From: DASXAQ01 sp036406615
Lineage (GTDB): Bacteria > Actinomycetota > UBA4738
Length of the DNA stretch: 64,000 nucleotides
Direction: 5' to 3'
NCBI GenBank assembly: GCA_036406615.1
Contig: DASXAQ010000020.1
Location: forward strand, 1-64,000
Shown: one piece after another, positions 16,857-25,513 of the stretch
Layout of the letters: each line of letters begins with the position of its first letter
How positions within the stretch are numbered: position 1 is the first letter of the stretch
Translations under genes and position numbers: made by a program
The notes under the pieces: model-generated
Database searches by the model: none
What the model was told of the DNA's origin: nothing
The model's input: the letters and a program-made list of their open reading frames with translations, nothing else

Positions 16857-17878
16857 CAGAAGTTCCTCCCCACGGCGAACGACGCGATCTCGCCGAGCTC
16901 GGCCACGGGCACCTTCGCCAGGTCGGCTTCGGCCAGCGCGTCCATCGCGCGTCGCAGGTGTCGCTCGGCCAGCGATTCCGTCCAGGCGCGGCTCCCGGCG
17001 CGGTCCAGCAGCTCCAATGCGCGGACGGCGCCGGCGTCGCCGGTGTCGCCGTCGCTCAGGATCTCGGCGAGCTCCCGAGCGTCGCTGCCGCCGGCCGCCA
17101 ATGCGTGCACCACCGGGAACGTCTTCTTGTGCTGGCGAAGGTCGCCCGCGGATGGCTTGCCCGTCACCTCCGGCTCGCCCCAGGTGCCGAGCAGGTCGTC
17201 GATCGCCTGGAACGCGACGCCGACGTCGCGCCCGTACGAACGGAGCGCGTCGATCTGCGCGCCGGCCCCGCCGCCCAGGATCGCGCCCAGCGCCGCGGCG
17301 CACGAGATGAGCGCGCCGGTCTTGTTCGTGGCCATCTCCAGGCACTCCTGCTCGGTCACGTCCACCCGCGATTCGAATGCGAGGTCCTGCGACTGGCCTT
17401 CGATCATGCGAAGCGTCGCGCCGGACAGCTCGCGCGCCGCCCGGTGCGCCTCCGGCCGGTCGACGTCCAGCAGCACGGCGTACGCGAGCGCCGCGAGCGC
17501 GTCGCCGGACACGATGGCCTCGCCGACGCCGAACAGCGCCCACACGGTGGGGCGGTGCCGCCGTTCGGCGTCCCCGTCCATGACGTCGTCGTGGATCAGC
17601 GAGAAGTTGTGCACGAGCTCCAGGGCGACCGCGCCGGGCACGGCGTCCTCGGCCGGCGCGCCGACCGCCTCGCCGGCCAGCAGCGTGATCGTCGGACGCA
17701 GCGCCTTGCCGCCGTCGGCGAGCGTCTCTCGCCCCTCGGCGTCGAGCCAGCCAAGGTGGTAGCCGGCCACGCGCGCGAGCGGCGGCGCCAGGCGCTGCAC
17801 CGCGGACTCGAGGCCGGCGCGGACGAGCGGGCGCGTTCGGGCCAACGCCTGAGGAACCGTTCCGGGGCCGGCCATCAC
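16856..17878 (-). CDS. Polyprenyl (farnesyl/geranylgeranyl) diphosphate synthase
   Basis: A 340-residue all-trans prenyl elongase. The first Asp-rich motif is LIHDDVMD at about residue 95. The second is FQAIDDLLGTWG at about 223, which has Gly where the classical last Asp would be, a form seen in actinobacterial synthases. GKALRPTI provides the diphosphate-binding Lys/Arg. Within the operon it probably makes the C15 diphosphate used for squalene. The start is GTG 17878 (an ATG codon follows directly); both overlap the hpnE stop by a few bases. Confidence 0.88.
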   Translation of the reverse strand: MMAGPGTVPQALARTRPLVRAGLESAVQRLAPPLARVAGYHLGWLDAEGRETLADGGKALRPTITLLAGEAVGAPAEDAVPGAVALELVHNFSLIHDDVMDGDAERRHRPTVWALFGVGEAIVSGDALAALAYAVLLDVDRPEAHRAARELSGATLRMIEGQSQDLAFESRVDVTEQECLEMATNKTGALISCAAALGAILGGGAGAQIDALRSYGRDVGVAFQAIDDLLGTWGEPEVTGKPSAGDLRQHKKTFPVVHALAAGGSDARELAEILSDGDTGDAGAVRALELLDRAGSRAWTESLAERHLRRAMDALAEADLAKVPVAELGEIASFAVGRNF

Positions 17879-19248
17879 GCCGCCACCTCCGCGGGGAGGC
17901 GCTCGGTTCGCCCGAGCGCGAGCATCGCGTCACGCGCCGCGCGCACGCCGCTTCGGACCGCGCCCTCCATGGTCGCGGGCCACCCCGTGTCGGTCCACGC
18001 CCCGGCCAGGAACAGGCGCGGGGTGGCCGTGCGGCTGCCCGGCCGCAGCCGGGCGGTGCCGGGCGCCTGCCGGAACGTGGCCGTCCGCTCTCGCGTCACG
18101 AGAAACCGTTCGACGCGGGCTCCTTCCGCGTTCGGAAGCAACGCGGCGAGCGCCGGCACGAACTCCGCCCGCAGGTCCTGCACCGACCGGTCCACGTACC
18201 GGTCCGCCCCGGACAGGCTGATGGCCAGGTACTGGCCCTCCTCCAGGCCGGCCGAGCCGGTCCGGTCGAACACCCACTGCACCGGTGAGTCGACGGCCGC
18301 CGCGAACCGGAGCCGCGTGACGGGCCGGTCGTACACGACGTGGACGTTGACGATCGGGGACGCGCCAAGCTTCCCGAACGCCTCGGGGTCGGGGACGGCG
18401 CCCGGCGGCAGCAGCGACGACACGCGGTCGTTCGGCACGGCCACGATGACCGCGTCGGCCGGCACCAGGTCGTCCTGCAGGGCCACGCCCCGTACGCCGT
18501 CCGCGTCCGCATCGACCGCGGTCGCTTTCACGCCCAGCCGCACGTCGGCCCCCGCCGCCCGAAGCACCTGCAGCGCAGGCACCCCGTGCAGGTCCGCCAA
18601 CGGGATCATCGGAACCCCCACGTCGGCCGCGTCCGCGCGCTCGAGCAGCCCCGTTCGAAACACCTTGGCCGCCAGCGCCAGGCTCGCCTGGTCGGCCGGC
18701 AGGTTCAGCGTCGGCAGCCCGATCAGGTCCCAGAGCGCCGCGATGGAGCGCTGGGACTGCCCGCGCGCCGCCAGCCAGGCGCCGAAGGTCTGGCCGTCGG
18801 TGGCCGGGTCCCGAGGGTCGACTCGGCGCAGCGCCTGCACCGCCCGGATCGAGCGGACGCGGTCGGCCGGTGACAGGTGGCGGTAGCGCGCGAGCGCGGC
18901 GCCCAGATGCAGCGGCGCCGGCAGTCCGTTTCGCGTGAGCCGGGCCGTCTGCCCGCCGGGCGACAGGACCGGAATGTCCAGCCGCGGCTGCAGGTCGGCC
19001 CGGTCGGCCGTCCCGACTCGGCGCAGGAACGCGAGGTAGGACGTGCAGCACCGCAGGAACACGTGCTGGCCGGTGTCGATGGTCAGCCCGTCGCGGCGAA
19101 ACGACGACGTCGCCCCGCCGAGCCACTTGTGGGCCTCCAGCAGCGTGACGTCCAGGCCGGCGTCCGCGCATGCGAGCGACGCAGCCATGCCGGCCAGGCC
19201 GCCGCCCACCACCACGACGCGAGGCTGCCCTTCGTCGGGCCGGTCCAC
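17875..19248 (-). CDS. hpnE: Hydroxysqualene dehydroxylase HpnE (FAD amine-oxidase family)
   Basis: A 457-residue flavoprotein that reduces hydroxysqualene to squalene. The dinucleotide site RVVVVGGGLAGMAASLA is at about residues 9-25, followed by the amine-oxidase pattern GGATSSFRRDGLTIDTGQH, and the C-terminal FAD loop LFLAGAWTDTGWPATMEGA. GTG 19248 is taken as start; a TTG two codons earlier overlaps the hpnD stop and is also possible. Position between hpnD and the prenyl synthase fits the three-gene HpnCDE squalene route. Confidence 0.9.
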   Translation of the reverse strand: MDRPDEGQPRVVVVGGGLAGMAASLACADAGLDVTLLEAHKWLGGATSSFRRDGLTIDTGQHVFLRCCTSYLAFLRRVGTADRADLQPRLDIPVLSPGGQTARLTRNGLPAPLHLGAALARYRHLSPADRVRSIRAVQALRRVDPRDPATDGQTFGAWLAARGQSQRSIAALWDLIGLPTLNLPADQASLALAAKVFRTGLLERADAADVGVPMIPLADLHGVPALQVLRAAGADVRLGVKATAVDADADGVRGVALQDDLVPADAVIVAVPNDRVSSLLPPGAVPDPEAFGKLGASPIVNVHVVYDRPVTRLRFAAAVDSPVQWVFDRTGSAGLEEGQYLAISLSGADRYVDRSVQDLRAEFVPALAALLPNAEGARVERFLVTRERTATFRQAPGTARLRPGSRTATPRLFLAGAWTDTGWPATMEGAVRSGVRAARDAMLALGRTERLPAEVAA

Positions 19249-19250
19249 GC

Positions 19251-20123
19251 TCAACCGACGCCTCCGGCCAGTGCCCGTGCCGCGACCCAACCCTTCTCCC
19301 ACGCCGGCAGCGACAGCCGGCGCTCCAGGACCGTGCCCGGCGAGTCCTCGATCCGGTGGAGCAGCCGAACGTAGATCCCCGCCATCGCGCCGGCACAGGC
19401 GGCGCTTCGCCGGTCGAGGTCGCGCAAGAGGCGCAGCCCGCGGCCGAACCAGTCGCGCGCGCGGAACGCTTCGAACCGGATCAGGGCCGCGGTGCGGGGG
19501 TTCGACGGACCCCGAAGGTCCGATGCGGCGGCGCCGAACTCGGCCAGGTCTTCCTCGGGCAGGTACACGCGTCCGCGATCCAGATCCTCGCGGATGTCGC
19601 GCAGCACGTTCGTCAGCTGCATCGCCACGCCCAGGTCGTCGGCGAGCGCCGCATCCTCCGACGGGCGACGCGCGCCGAACACGGCCAGCGACAGGCGCCC
19701 GACGGATCCGGCAACGCGGCGGCAGTAGCGCTCCAGGTCGGAGAACGTCCGGTACCGTTCGCCGTCCAGGTCCATGCGAACGCCGTCGATGAGGTCGACG
19801 AACGCGGAGACCGGCAGCGGGAACTGCCGGCTCGCGACCCCGAGCGCGGCGAGCACCCGGTCGAGCGAGTCCGGCGAGATCGCGTCCAGCGACGCCTGCA
19901 CCTGGTCGAGGGCCCGGCGCTTGTCCGGCTCGGGCATCGAGCCGTCGCCGATGTCGTCGATCCGCCGCGACATCGCGTAGACGGCGGCGAGGGCGTGGCG
20001 CTTCGGCGCGGGCAGCAGCCTGATGCCGTACCAGAAGTTCCGCGCGCGGCGCTTCGTGACGTCCTCGCAGTAGCGAACCGCGGCGCGTGCGTCGGTCCCA
20101 TCCAGGCCGGTGGTCAGGTCCAC
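19251..20123 (-). CDS. hpnD: Presqualene diphosphate synthase HpnD
   Basis: A 290-residue squalene/phytoene synthase-family enzyme. Both Asp-rich motifs are intact: YAMSRRIDDIGD (about residues 49-60) and TNVLRDIREDLDRGRVYLP (about 170-188). HpnD joins two farnesyl diphosphates to presqualene diphosphate. It lies directly upstream of hpnE and 4 nt after the HpnC gene. Assignment to HpnD rather than phytoene synthase rests on the hopanoid context and on the better-kept motifs compared with its neighbour. Confidence 0.88.
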   Translation of the reverse strand: MDLTTGLDGTDARAAVRYCEDVTKRRARNFWYGIRLLPAPKRHALAAVYAMSRRIDDIGDGSMPEPDKRRALDQVQASLDAISPDSLDRVLAALGVASRQFPLPVSAFVDLIDGVRMDLDGERYRTFSDLERYCRRVAGSVGRLSLAVFGARRPSEDAALADDLGVAMQLTNVLRDIREDLDRGRVYLPEEDLAEFGAAASDLRGPSNPRTAALIRFEAFRARDWFGRGLRLLRDLDRRSAACAGAMAGIYVRLLHRIEDSPGTVLERRLSLPAWEKGWVAARALAGGVG

Positions 20124-20127
20124 GCGA

Positions 20128-20979
20128 TCAGCTCCCCCGCCCCAGGAGCTCCACCGCGGCGAACCACGCCCGGCGGGCGTTCGACGCGTGCGCGTTGGAT
20201 CCGAACGTGTCGTACCCGCGCCGCTGCAGGTCGTCGAGCGCGGCCATCCCGCCCGCCGTGAACAGCCGGACTGCCAGTCGCACGCGCCCGCGCAGCGTGG
20301 CCGCCAGTGCCCGGCCTTCGGCCAGCAGGCCGCGCGTGCGTTCGGCCTCGAACGCCATGAGCGCGACGAACCGGCGGTCGCGAACGCCGGCCGTCAGCTC
20401 CTCGACGGAGTAGTCGAAGCGCGCCAAGTCCTCCAACGGCACGTACACGCGCCCTCGCGCGGCGTCCTCGCCCAGGTCCTGCCAGAACTCGACGAGCTGC
20501 AACCCCGTGCACGTTCGATCCGACAGCGCGATCCGATGCGGTCCGGCCGCGCCGACCACCAGCAGCACGAGCTCACCGACGGGGTTGGCCGACAGGTCGC
20601 AGTATCCCAGCAGGTCGTCGAACGTCTCGTATCGCGACACGGACTGGTCCCGCCGATTGGCCAGCACCAGCCGGTCGAAGGGTCCGCGCGGGAGGTCGCG
20701 TGCGCGCACCGTCCAGGCGAGCCGGCGCAGCAACGGGTGCTCGGGACGGCCGCCGCCGTAGATGGCGTTCAGCTCGCCGTCCAGCCAGTCGAGCAGCGCC
20801 GTGCGATCGCCGGCCGCGTCGTCCCCCAGCTGGTCCACGAGTCGCGCGAAGCCGTACACGCTCATCAGATGCGGGCGCACGTCGCGCGGAAACAGCAGCG
20901 ACGCGACCGGGAAGTTCTCTCCGCCGGCTCGACCCAGGATCTCGGCCGCCGCGGGGACATCGGCCGGGATCACGCTCAT
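20128..20979 (-). CDS. hpnC: Hydroxysqualene synthase HpnC
   Basis: A 283-residue paralogue of HpnD that turns presqualene diphosphate into hydroxysqualene. The N-terminus GRAGGENFPVASLLFPRDVR is HpnC-like. The first Asp-rich motif reads GFARLVDQLGDD, with Gln where the second Asp of DDxxD would be, and the second motif is QDLGEDAARGRVYVP. ATG 20979 overlaps the YjbQ stop (ATGA), so translation is coupled. The altered first motif fits a role different from head-to-head condensation. Confidence 0.87.
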   Translation of the reverse strand: MSVIPADVPAAAEILGRAGGENFPVASLLFPRDVRPHLMSVYGFARLVDQLGDDAAGDRTALLDWLDGELNAIYGGGRPEHPLLRRLAWTVRARDLPRGPFDRLVLANRRDQSVSRYETFDDLLGYCDLSANPVGELVLLVVGAAGPHRIALSDRTCTGLQLVEFWQDLGEDAARGRVYVPLEDLARFDYSVEELTAGVRDRRFVALMAFEAERTRGLLAEGRALAATLRGRVRLAVRLFTAGGMAALDDLQRRGYDTFGSNAHASNARRAWFAAVELLGRGS

Positions 20980-21428
20980 TCGCCGAGAACCTGGATCAGG
21001 ACCCTTCGGTCCCGCGCTCGGTCCAGCTCCACGAAGAACACGCGCTGCCAGCGTCCCAACTGCAGCGTCCCCTCGACGACGGGAATCGCCTGCGACGCCG
21101 AGCCGATCAGCGTCTGCTTGCAGTGGGCGTGGCCGTTCGGGACGTCGTGCTCGTCGTCGTCGAGGTTCTCAGTGCGAAGGGCGAGATCGTCGTGGCGGTA
21201 TTCGCTGCCGGTGGGGACCAGTCCGTGGATCAGGTCCTCGAAGTCCTTCATGAAGCCGGACTCCTTCTCGTTGATCACGATCGCGCACGTGGTGTGCGGC
21301 GAATAGACCAGCGCCATGCCGTTCTCCACGCCGCTGCGCTTGACGCCGTCGAGGACGTCCTCCGTCAGGTCCACGAACTCCGCGCAACGTTCCGTCGTGA
21401 AGTTGTGGTTCTCGAACAGCATCTTCAT
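20976..21428 (-). CDS. YjbQ / UPF0047 family protein
   Basis: A 150-residue protein of the YjbQ (UPF0047) family, with the hallmark YSPHTTCAIVINEKESG (His-Thr-Thr-Cys) at about residues 42-58, the segment HAHCKQTLIGSASQAIPVV and a C-terminal RVFFVELDRARDR. A weak thiamin-phosphate-synthase activity has been reported for the family; the physiological role is uncertain. ATG 21428 is set by GGAGGA just upstream. It is the first gene of the hopanoid operon, coupled to hpnC by ATGA, which is an unusual partnership. Confidence 0.85.
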   Translation of the reverse strand: MKMLFENHNFTTERCAEFVDLTEDVLDGVKRSGVENGMALVYSPHTTCAIVINEKESGFMKDFEDLIHGLVPTGSEYRHDDLALRTENLDDDEHDVPNGHAHCKQTLIGSASQAIPVVEGTLQLGRWQRVFFVELDRARDRRVLIQVLGE

Positions 21429-21504
21429 GGCGGTCCTCCGCAGCGGTGGCCACGGGAAGGGTCCGGTCCGGCACTGGCCTCCGCCAATCGAGTATGTGAG
21501 GTGA

Positions 21505-22377
21505 CTACCCGGTCGCGGTAGTTGTATGCGATTCTGCCCTCGCCGACGAAGAAGTGTCAAAGCCCCTGGGCTGCCTGGCGGGGCGCTCCAGCAGGGCCCG
21601 CAGCACGAGCGTGACGGCGCCCCCGATCACCCGCCAGCCGCGCTCCGCCGCGCTCCCGTCGCCCGGCAGGGGCCGGCCGACCTCCGTGGCCAGCTGGGAC
21701 AGCACGATTCGCAGCGCCGCCGCGTGTCCGGGCTTGCGTCGGAACGACCGCGAGGCCAGCTCCAGGAAGATCGGCAACCGGTGCTCGATCGCCGGGGCGA
21801 GCGCGGCGGCGGCCCCGGCCTCGATCGCGGCCGCGCCGGGGTCGGATGCCGGATCCGGCAGGGCGCCGGCCAGGGCCGCGCGGTACTCGGAGGACGCCTC
21901 CTCGGCGGCCAGTTCCGCCACGGTCAGAAACAGCTCCTCCTTCGACCGGTAGTGGCGGTAGAAGGAACCCTTCGCGATGCGCGCGGCCCGGCAGAGGTCG
22001 TCCACGTTCACCTCGTCGAAGCCTCGCCGCGAGAAGGCGTCCTTGGCCGCGCCGAGCAGCCGGGCGGACGGTGCCCGGCGCCGCGACGCCATGCGGGGAG
22101 CCAGCGCCCGGTCCCACATCTCGGGCACGAATGCCTCCGAGGCCTCCAGGTGCAGCAGCTCGGGCAGGATCCGCCGGATCATCGCCAGCGAAAGGCCGCG
22201 GCGTTCGCGAAGCGTTCGGATCAGCATGAGCCCGCGCACATGGCGCTCGTCATAGAGGAAACGGTTGGCCGCGACGCGCTTGGGCCGGGGCAGCAGGCCC
22301 TGGCGCAGGTAGTAGTGGACCGTGGCGTGAGGCACGCCGGACTCGGCCACGACCTCGGTGATCGTCAGGGTTCGCAT
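21505..22377 (-). CDS. MerR-TetR hybrid transcriptional regulator
   Basis: A 290-residue protein with two DNA-binding modules. Residues 1-75 are a MerR-type winged helix (LTITEVVAESGVPHATVHYY, then LPRPKRVAANRFLYDE and a following helix). Residues about 100-160 are a TetR-N helix-turn-helix (AFSRRGFDEVNVDDLCRAA, ARIAKGSFYRHYRSKEELF). The remainder is a TetR-like ligand or dimer domain with a long helix-rich, Ala-rich region. ATG 22377 begins the MerR domain. It lies 76 nt upstream of and co-directional with the hopanoid operon, so it is the best candidate regulator of it. Confidence 0.85.
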   Translation of the reverse strand: MRTLTITEVVAESGVPHATVHYYLRQGLLPRPKRVAANRFLYDERHVRGLMLIRTLRERRGLSLAMIRRILPELLHLEASEAFVPEMWDRALAPRMASRRRAPSARLLGAAKDAFSRRGFDEVNVDDLCRAARIAKGSFYRHYRSKEELFLTVAELAAEEASSEYRAALAGALPDPASDPGAAAIEAGAAAALAPAIEHRLPIFLELASRSFRRKPGHAAALRIVLSQLATEVGRPLPGDGSAAERGWRVIGGAVTLVLRALLERPARQPRGFDTSSSARAESHTTTATG

Positions 22378-22458
22378 GACGGGCCGTCCACGAGGGGAGT
22401 CCTGGCATGGTCTCACACAACTCTCGGCGGGCGGTAGGGTTGGGCCGGGAGGAACCGC

Positions 22459-23310
22459 GTGGCCGACGCCCCTGCCCTGATCACCGACTCGAGCGCCTGT
22501 GTCCCGCCGTCGTCCGTGGACCGGCACGGCGTGGCCGTCGTCCCCATCAGCGTGCAGATCGGCTCGTCCGAATACCGCGACGGCGTCGACCTGAAACCCG
22601 AGGCCCTGTACCAGGCCCTGGCCCGGGGGCAGTCCGTGAAGTCCGCCGCGCCGTCGGCGTTCGACTACCTGGACGCGGTGGAGGCCGGCGGCCGGCCGGC
22701 CGTGATCGTGACCCCGGCCCGGGAGTTCACGCACATGTACCGCAACGCGGCGCTGGCCGCCGAGATGGCGAGCGTTGCGGTCACGGTGGTCGACTCGCGG
22801 TCGGCCACCGCCGGCCACGGCCTGGTGGTCATGGCGGCGGCCGAGGCTCGAGAGGCCGGCGGAGGCGTGGACGACGTGGTGGCTGCCGCGGAGGACGCCT
22901 CCGAGCGCGTCGACCTGGTCGCGTGCCTTGAGTCGCTGGACCACCTCCGCGAGAGCGGCCGCGTTCCCGCGATGGCCCTGGGACTCGCCAACCATCTCGG
23001 GCTTCGCCCCGTGTTCCGCATGCGCGACGGCATCGCGGAGCGCGTGGCGTTGCCGCGAAGCGAGCGCGGCGCGCTCGACCGGCTGGTGCGGAGCTGGCGC
23101 GATGGCGGCGGACGGGAATCCCCGCGGTCGGCCGTCTTTCACGCGGCGCGCCCCGACCGGGCCCACGAGCTGTCGCAGCGCCTGGGCGGGGCGACCTTCG
23201 TCACGGAGTTCAGCGCCGCCATGGGGATCCACACCGGGCCCGGGCTGGTCGGAGTCGCCTGGCTTCGGCCCGCGGACCTCGTCGATGCCGACGACGGGGA
23301 CGGCCTGTAG
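22459..23310 (+). CDS. DegV family fatty-acid-binding protein (copy 1)
   Basis: A 283-residue DegV protein. DegV proteins bind fatty acids and in Firmicutes serve the FakA/FakB fatty-acid kinase. Visible elements are LITDSSACVPPS at the N-terminus, VPISVQIGSSEYRDGVDL, SAAPSAFDYLDA, and the C-terminal GIHTGPGLVGVAWL. GTG 22459 is preceded by GGGAGGAA. TAGGGT at 22435-22440 is a possible -10 that would give a short leader with an SD. No FakA gene is in view. A second DegV lies at 27577-28413. Confidence 0.87.
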   Translation: MADAPALITDSSACVPPSSVDRHGVAVVPISVQIGSSEYRDGVDLKPEALYQALARGQSVKSAAPSAFDYLDAVEAGGRPAVIVTPAREFTHMYRNAALAAEMASVAVTVVDSRSATAGHGLVVMAAAEAREAGGGVDDVVAAAEDASERVDLVACLESLDHLRESGRVPAMALGLANHLGLRPVFRMRDGIAERVALPRSERGALDRLVRSWRDGGGRESPRSAVFHAARPDRAHELSQRLGGATFVTEFSAAMGIHTGPGLVGVAWLRPADLVDADDGDGL

Positions 23311-23321
23311 GCGGCCCGGCG

Positions 23322-23327
23322 TATACT
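23322..23327 (+). promoter_or_regulatory. -10 hexamer TATACT of the SRP RNA gene
   Basis: TATACT ends 7 nt before 23335, where base pairing places the RNA 5' end. This gives an internal calibration of the -10 to start-point distance used for the leaderless mRNAs in this window. Confidence 0.65.
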
Positions 23328-23334
23328 CGCCCGC

Positions 23335-23610
23335 GGTGACCGTGCTAGGCGGGGAGCTAGCGGTGCCCTGCACCCGCAATCCGCTCTAGCGGGGCCGAAT
23401 TCCCGTCCGCGGCCCGCGTGGTCCGGGAACGCCCCGGGCACGAAGCGTCGAAGGCCGGGTCCCGCGCGACGCCAACTCGCGAACCCCGTCAGGTCCGGAA
23501 GGAAGCAGCGGTAAGCGGGCGATGGCGGGTGCCGCGGGGTTACCTGACCGGAGCTATCGGCCCGGTGTGCGGCCGAGTCGCGCGGCGTCAACGGCGGGTG
23601 CACGGTCACC
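23335..23610 (+). ncRNA. ffs: Signal recognition particle RNA, large bacterial type
   Basis: The RNA has an Alu domain at its 5' side (TGCTAGGCGGGGAGCTAGCG, then GCAATCCGCTCTAGCGGG). The universally conserved helix-8 segment GTCAGGTCCGGAAGGAAGCA lies at 23489-23508, with its partner strand GGTTACCTGACC near 23538-23549. The ends are set by pairing of GGTGACCGTGC (23335-23345) with GCACGGTCACC (23600-23610), giving about 276 nt, the long form with helices 1-5. It scaffolds Ffh for co-translational membrane targeting. It precedes dnaX, a common arrangement. Confidence 0.93.
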
Positions 23611-23673
23611 ACTTCTTCCGGCCGCCGTCGAGCGGACCGGACGGCGGAGTCGGCGCGTGGGGAGTGGGCGCGG

Positions 23674-25512
23674 GTGAGCGACGAGACGTATCAGGCGCTG
23701 TATCGCAAGTACCGGCCCCAGGCGCCGGACGAGGTGGTCGGACAGGAGCACGTGGTGCGCGCCCTGGTCGGAGCCGTCCGGGAGGACAAGCTCGCCCACG
23801 CGTTCCTGTTCTGCGGCCCGCGCGGGACCGGCAAGACCTCGACCGCGCGCATCCTGGCCAAGATGATCAATTGCGATCTGGGTCCCACGGCGGAGCCGTG
23901 CGGGACGTGTGAGCAGTGCGTGCGTATCCGCGAGGGCTCGCACCTCGACGTGGTGGAGATCGACGCGGCCTCGCATGGCGGGGTCGACGACGCGCGCGAG
24001 CTGCGTGAGCGCGCTCCCACGGCTCCGGCCATGGGCCGCGAGAAGGTCTACATCCTCGATGAGGCGCAGCGGCTGTCCCGCGAGGCGTTCGACGCCCTGT
24101 TGAAGCTGTTCGAGGAACCGCCCCCGGCCGTGCGATTCGTGCTGGCGACGACCGAGCCGCACAAGATGCCGGCGACGATCGTCGGACGCTGCCAGCGATT
24201 CGACTTCCGGCGCATCTCGGTGGAGTCGCTCGCCGACCTGCTCGAGCGCGTCGCCAAGGACGAAGGGATCGAACTGGCGCGACCGGCGGCGGAAGTCATT
24301 GCGCGCCAATCCGAAGGGTCGGCGCGCGACGCGGAGTCGCTGCTGGACCAGAGCGCGGTCCTCGGCGCCGGGCACATCACCGAAGAGACGGTCGCGTCGC
24401 TGATCGGCGCACCCCAGGGCGCGGTGCAGTTCGAGCTCGCCGACGCGGTCGCCGTCGGCGACACCCGGGGCGTCTTCGAGCTCGTCGACCGGCTCGTGCA
24501 GGAGGGCCAGGACCTTCGCCATCTGACGGGACAGGTCCTCGGCCACTTCCGCGACCTGCTCCTGGTCCAGTCCGCGCCCGAGGAGACCTCCGCGATCGAT
24601 GTCTCGCCCGAGGAGCACTCGCGCCTCGTCGCGCAGGCCGGCAAGTTCACCCCCGCCGAGCTGGCGCGGGTGATCTCGTTGCTGCTGGCGGCCCAGACCG
24701 ACATGCGCTGGACGACCGCGCCGCGGCTGACGCTCGAGCTGGCCCTGGTTCGGGCCACGATCCCCGAGGCCGACCCCAGTGGGGCCGGGTTGGCTTCTCG
24801 GATCGAGCGGCTCGAACGGCTCGCCGGGGTCACCGATGTATCGGGCACTCGGCCCCAGGCCGGCCGGGCTCACTCGGCCGGTGAGCAGGCATCCGATCGG
24901 CAGGAGGTCGCCGATCCTGCCCCGGCCGGCCAGCGGGCGTCCACTCGGCAGGAGGTCGCCGGCGGTCGCTCCGCCGGCCAGCCCCCGCCCAACCCCGGCT
25001 CCGCGACCGCCGCCGACCATCACGCCGGGACGCCTCTCGTAACGGAGGAGGCGACGGCAGGAGCTCCTGTGGCGACCGAAGAGGCCGCGGTGGAAGAGGC
25101 GTCGGCGGGGGTGCCGCATGCGGCGGATGTTGGGGCTTTGGATTTGGCGACGATTCGGCGGTCGTGGTCGCAGTTGCTGGATCACCTTCAGTCGGAGCGG
25201 CGGATGATCCTTCGGGCCAACCTGGAGTCCGCGACGCCGGCCGCGTGGGACGGGACCACGCTCGAGCTCGCGTTTCCGCCGGGGCGCAAGTTCGCGGTGA
25301 AGAAGGTGCAGGAGAAGGACGAGGAGCTGCGCGCCGCGTTCGCGCACGTGTTCGGCGTCGCACCCGCGTTTCGATGCGAGGCGCGCGACGAGGTGCCCGG
25401 GATGGTGATCCTGGAGGACGAGGAGGAGCCGCCGTCCGCGGAGGACGCGATCGCGCGCCTGAAGGCCGAGCTCGGCGCCGAGGTGGAGCCGGAGTCGGGG
25501 GAGGGGCCGTAG
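23674..25512 (+). CDS. dnaX: DNA polymerase III subunits gamma/tau
   Basis: A 612-residue clamp-loader ATPase. Walker A GPRGTGKTST, the zinc module (Cys in NCDLG, then CGTCEQC), Walker B ILDEAQRLSREAFDALLKLF and LATTEPHKMPATIVGRCQRF are all present in the first 200 residues. Domain III follows to about residue 370. A low-complexity linker (about 385-470) contains two imperfect copies of an 18-residue unit around RQEVA, then a C-terminal tau-like domain. GTG 23674 is the start. No slippery A-run for a gamma product is seen. Codons around 25130-25190 are poorer in G/C at third positions than the rest of the gene. Confidence 0.94.
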   Translation: MSDETYQALYRKYRPQAPDEVVGQEHVVRALVGAVREDKLAHAFLFCGPRGTGKTSTARILAKMINCDLGPTAEPCGTCEQCVRIREGSHLDVVEIDAASHGGVDDARELRERAPTAPAMGREKVYILDEAQRLSREAFDALLKLFEEPPPAVRFVLATTEPHKMPATIVGRCQRFDFRRISVESLADLLERVAKDEGIELARPAAEVIARQSEGSARDAESLLDQSAVLGAGHITEETVASLIGAPQGAVQFELADAVAVGDTRGVFELVDRLVQEGQDLRHLTGQVLGHFRDLLLVQSAPEETSAIDVSPEEHSRLVAQAGKFTPAELARVISLLLAAQTDMRWTTAPRLTLELALVRATIPEADPSGAGLASRIERLERLAGVTDVSGTRPQAGRAHSAGEQASDRQEVADPAPAGQRASTRQEVAGGRSAGQPPPNPGSATAADHHAGTPLVTEEATAGAPVATEEAAVEEASAGVPHAADVGALDLATIRRSWSQLLDHLQSERRMILRANLESATPAAWDGTTLELAFPPGRKFAVKKVQEKDEELRAAFAHVFGVAPAFRCEARDEVPGMVILEDEEEPPSAEDAIARLKAELGAEVEPESGEGP

Positions 25513-25513
25513 G

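Noticed and set aside
24830..25120. Repeat units in dnaX as a CRISPR or VNTR locus.
   Set aside because: There are only two imperfect coding copies inside a protein linker, with no regular spacers and no cas genes.
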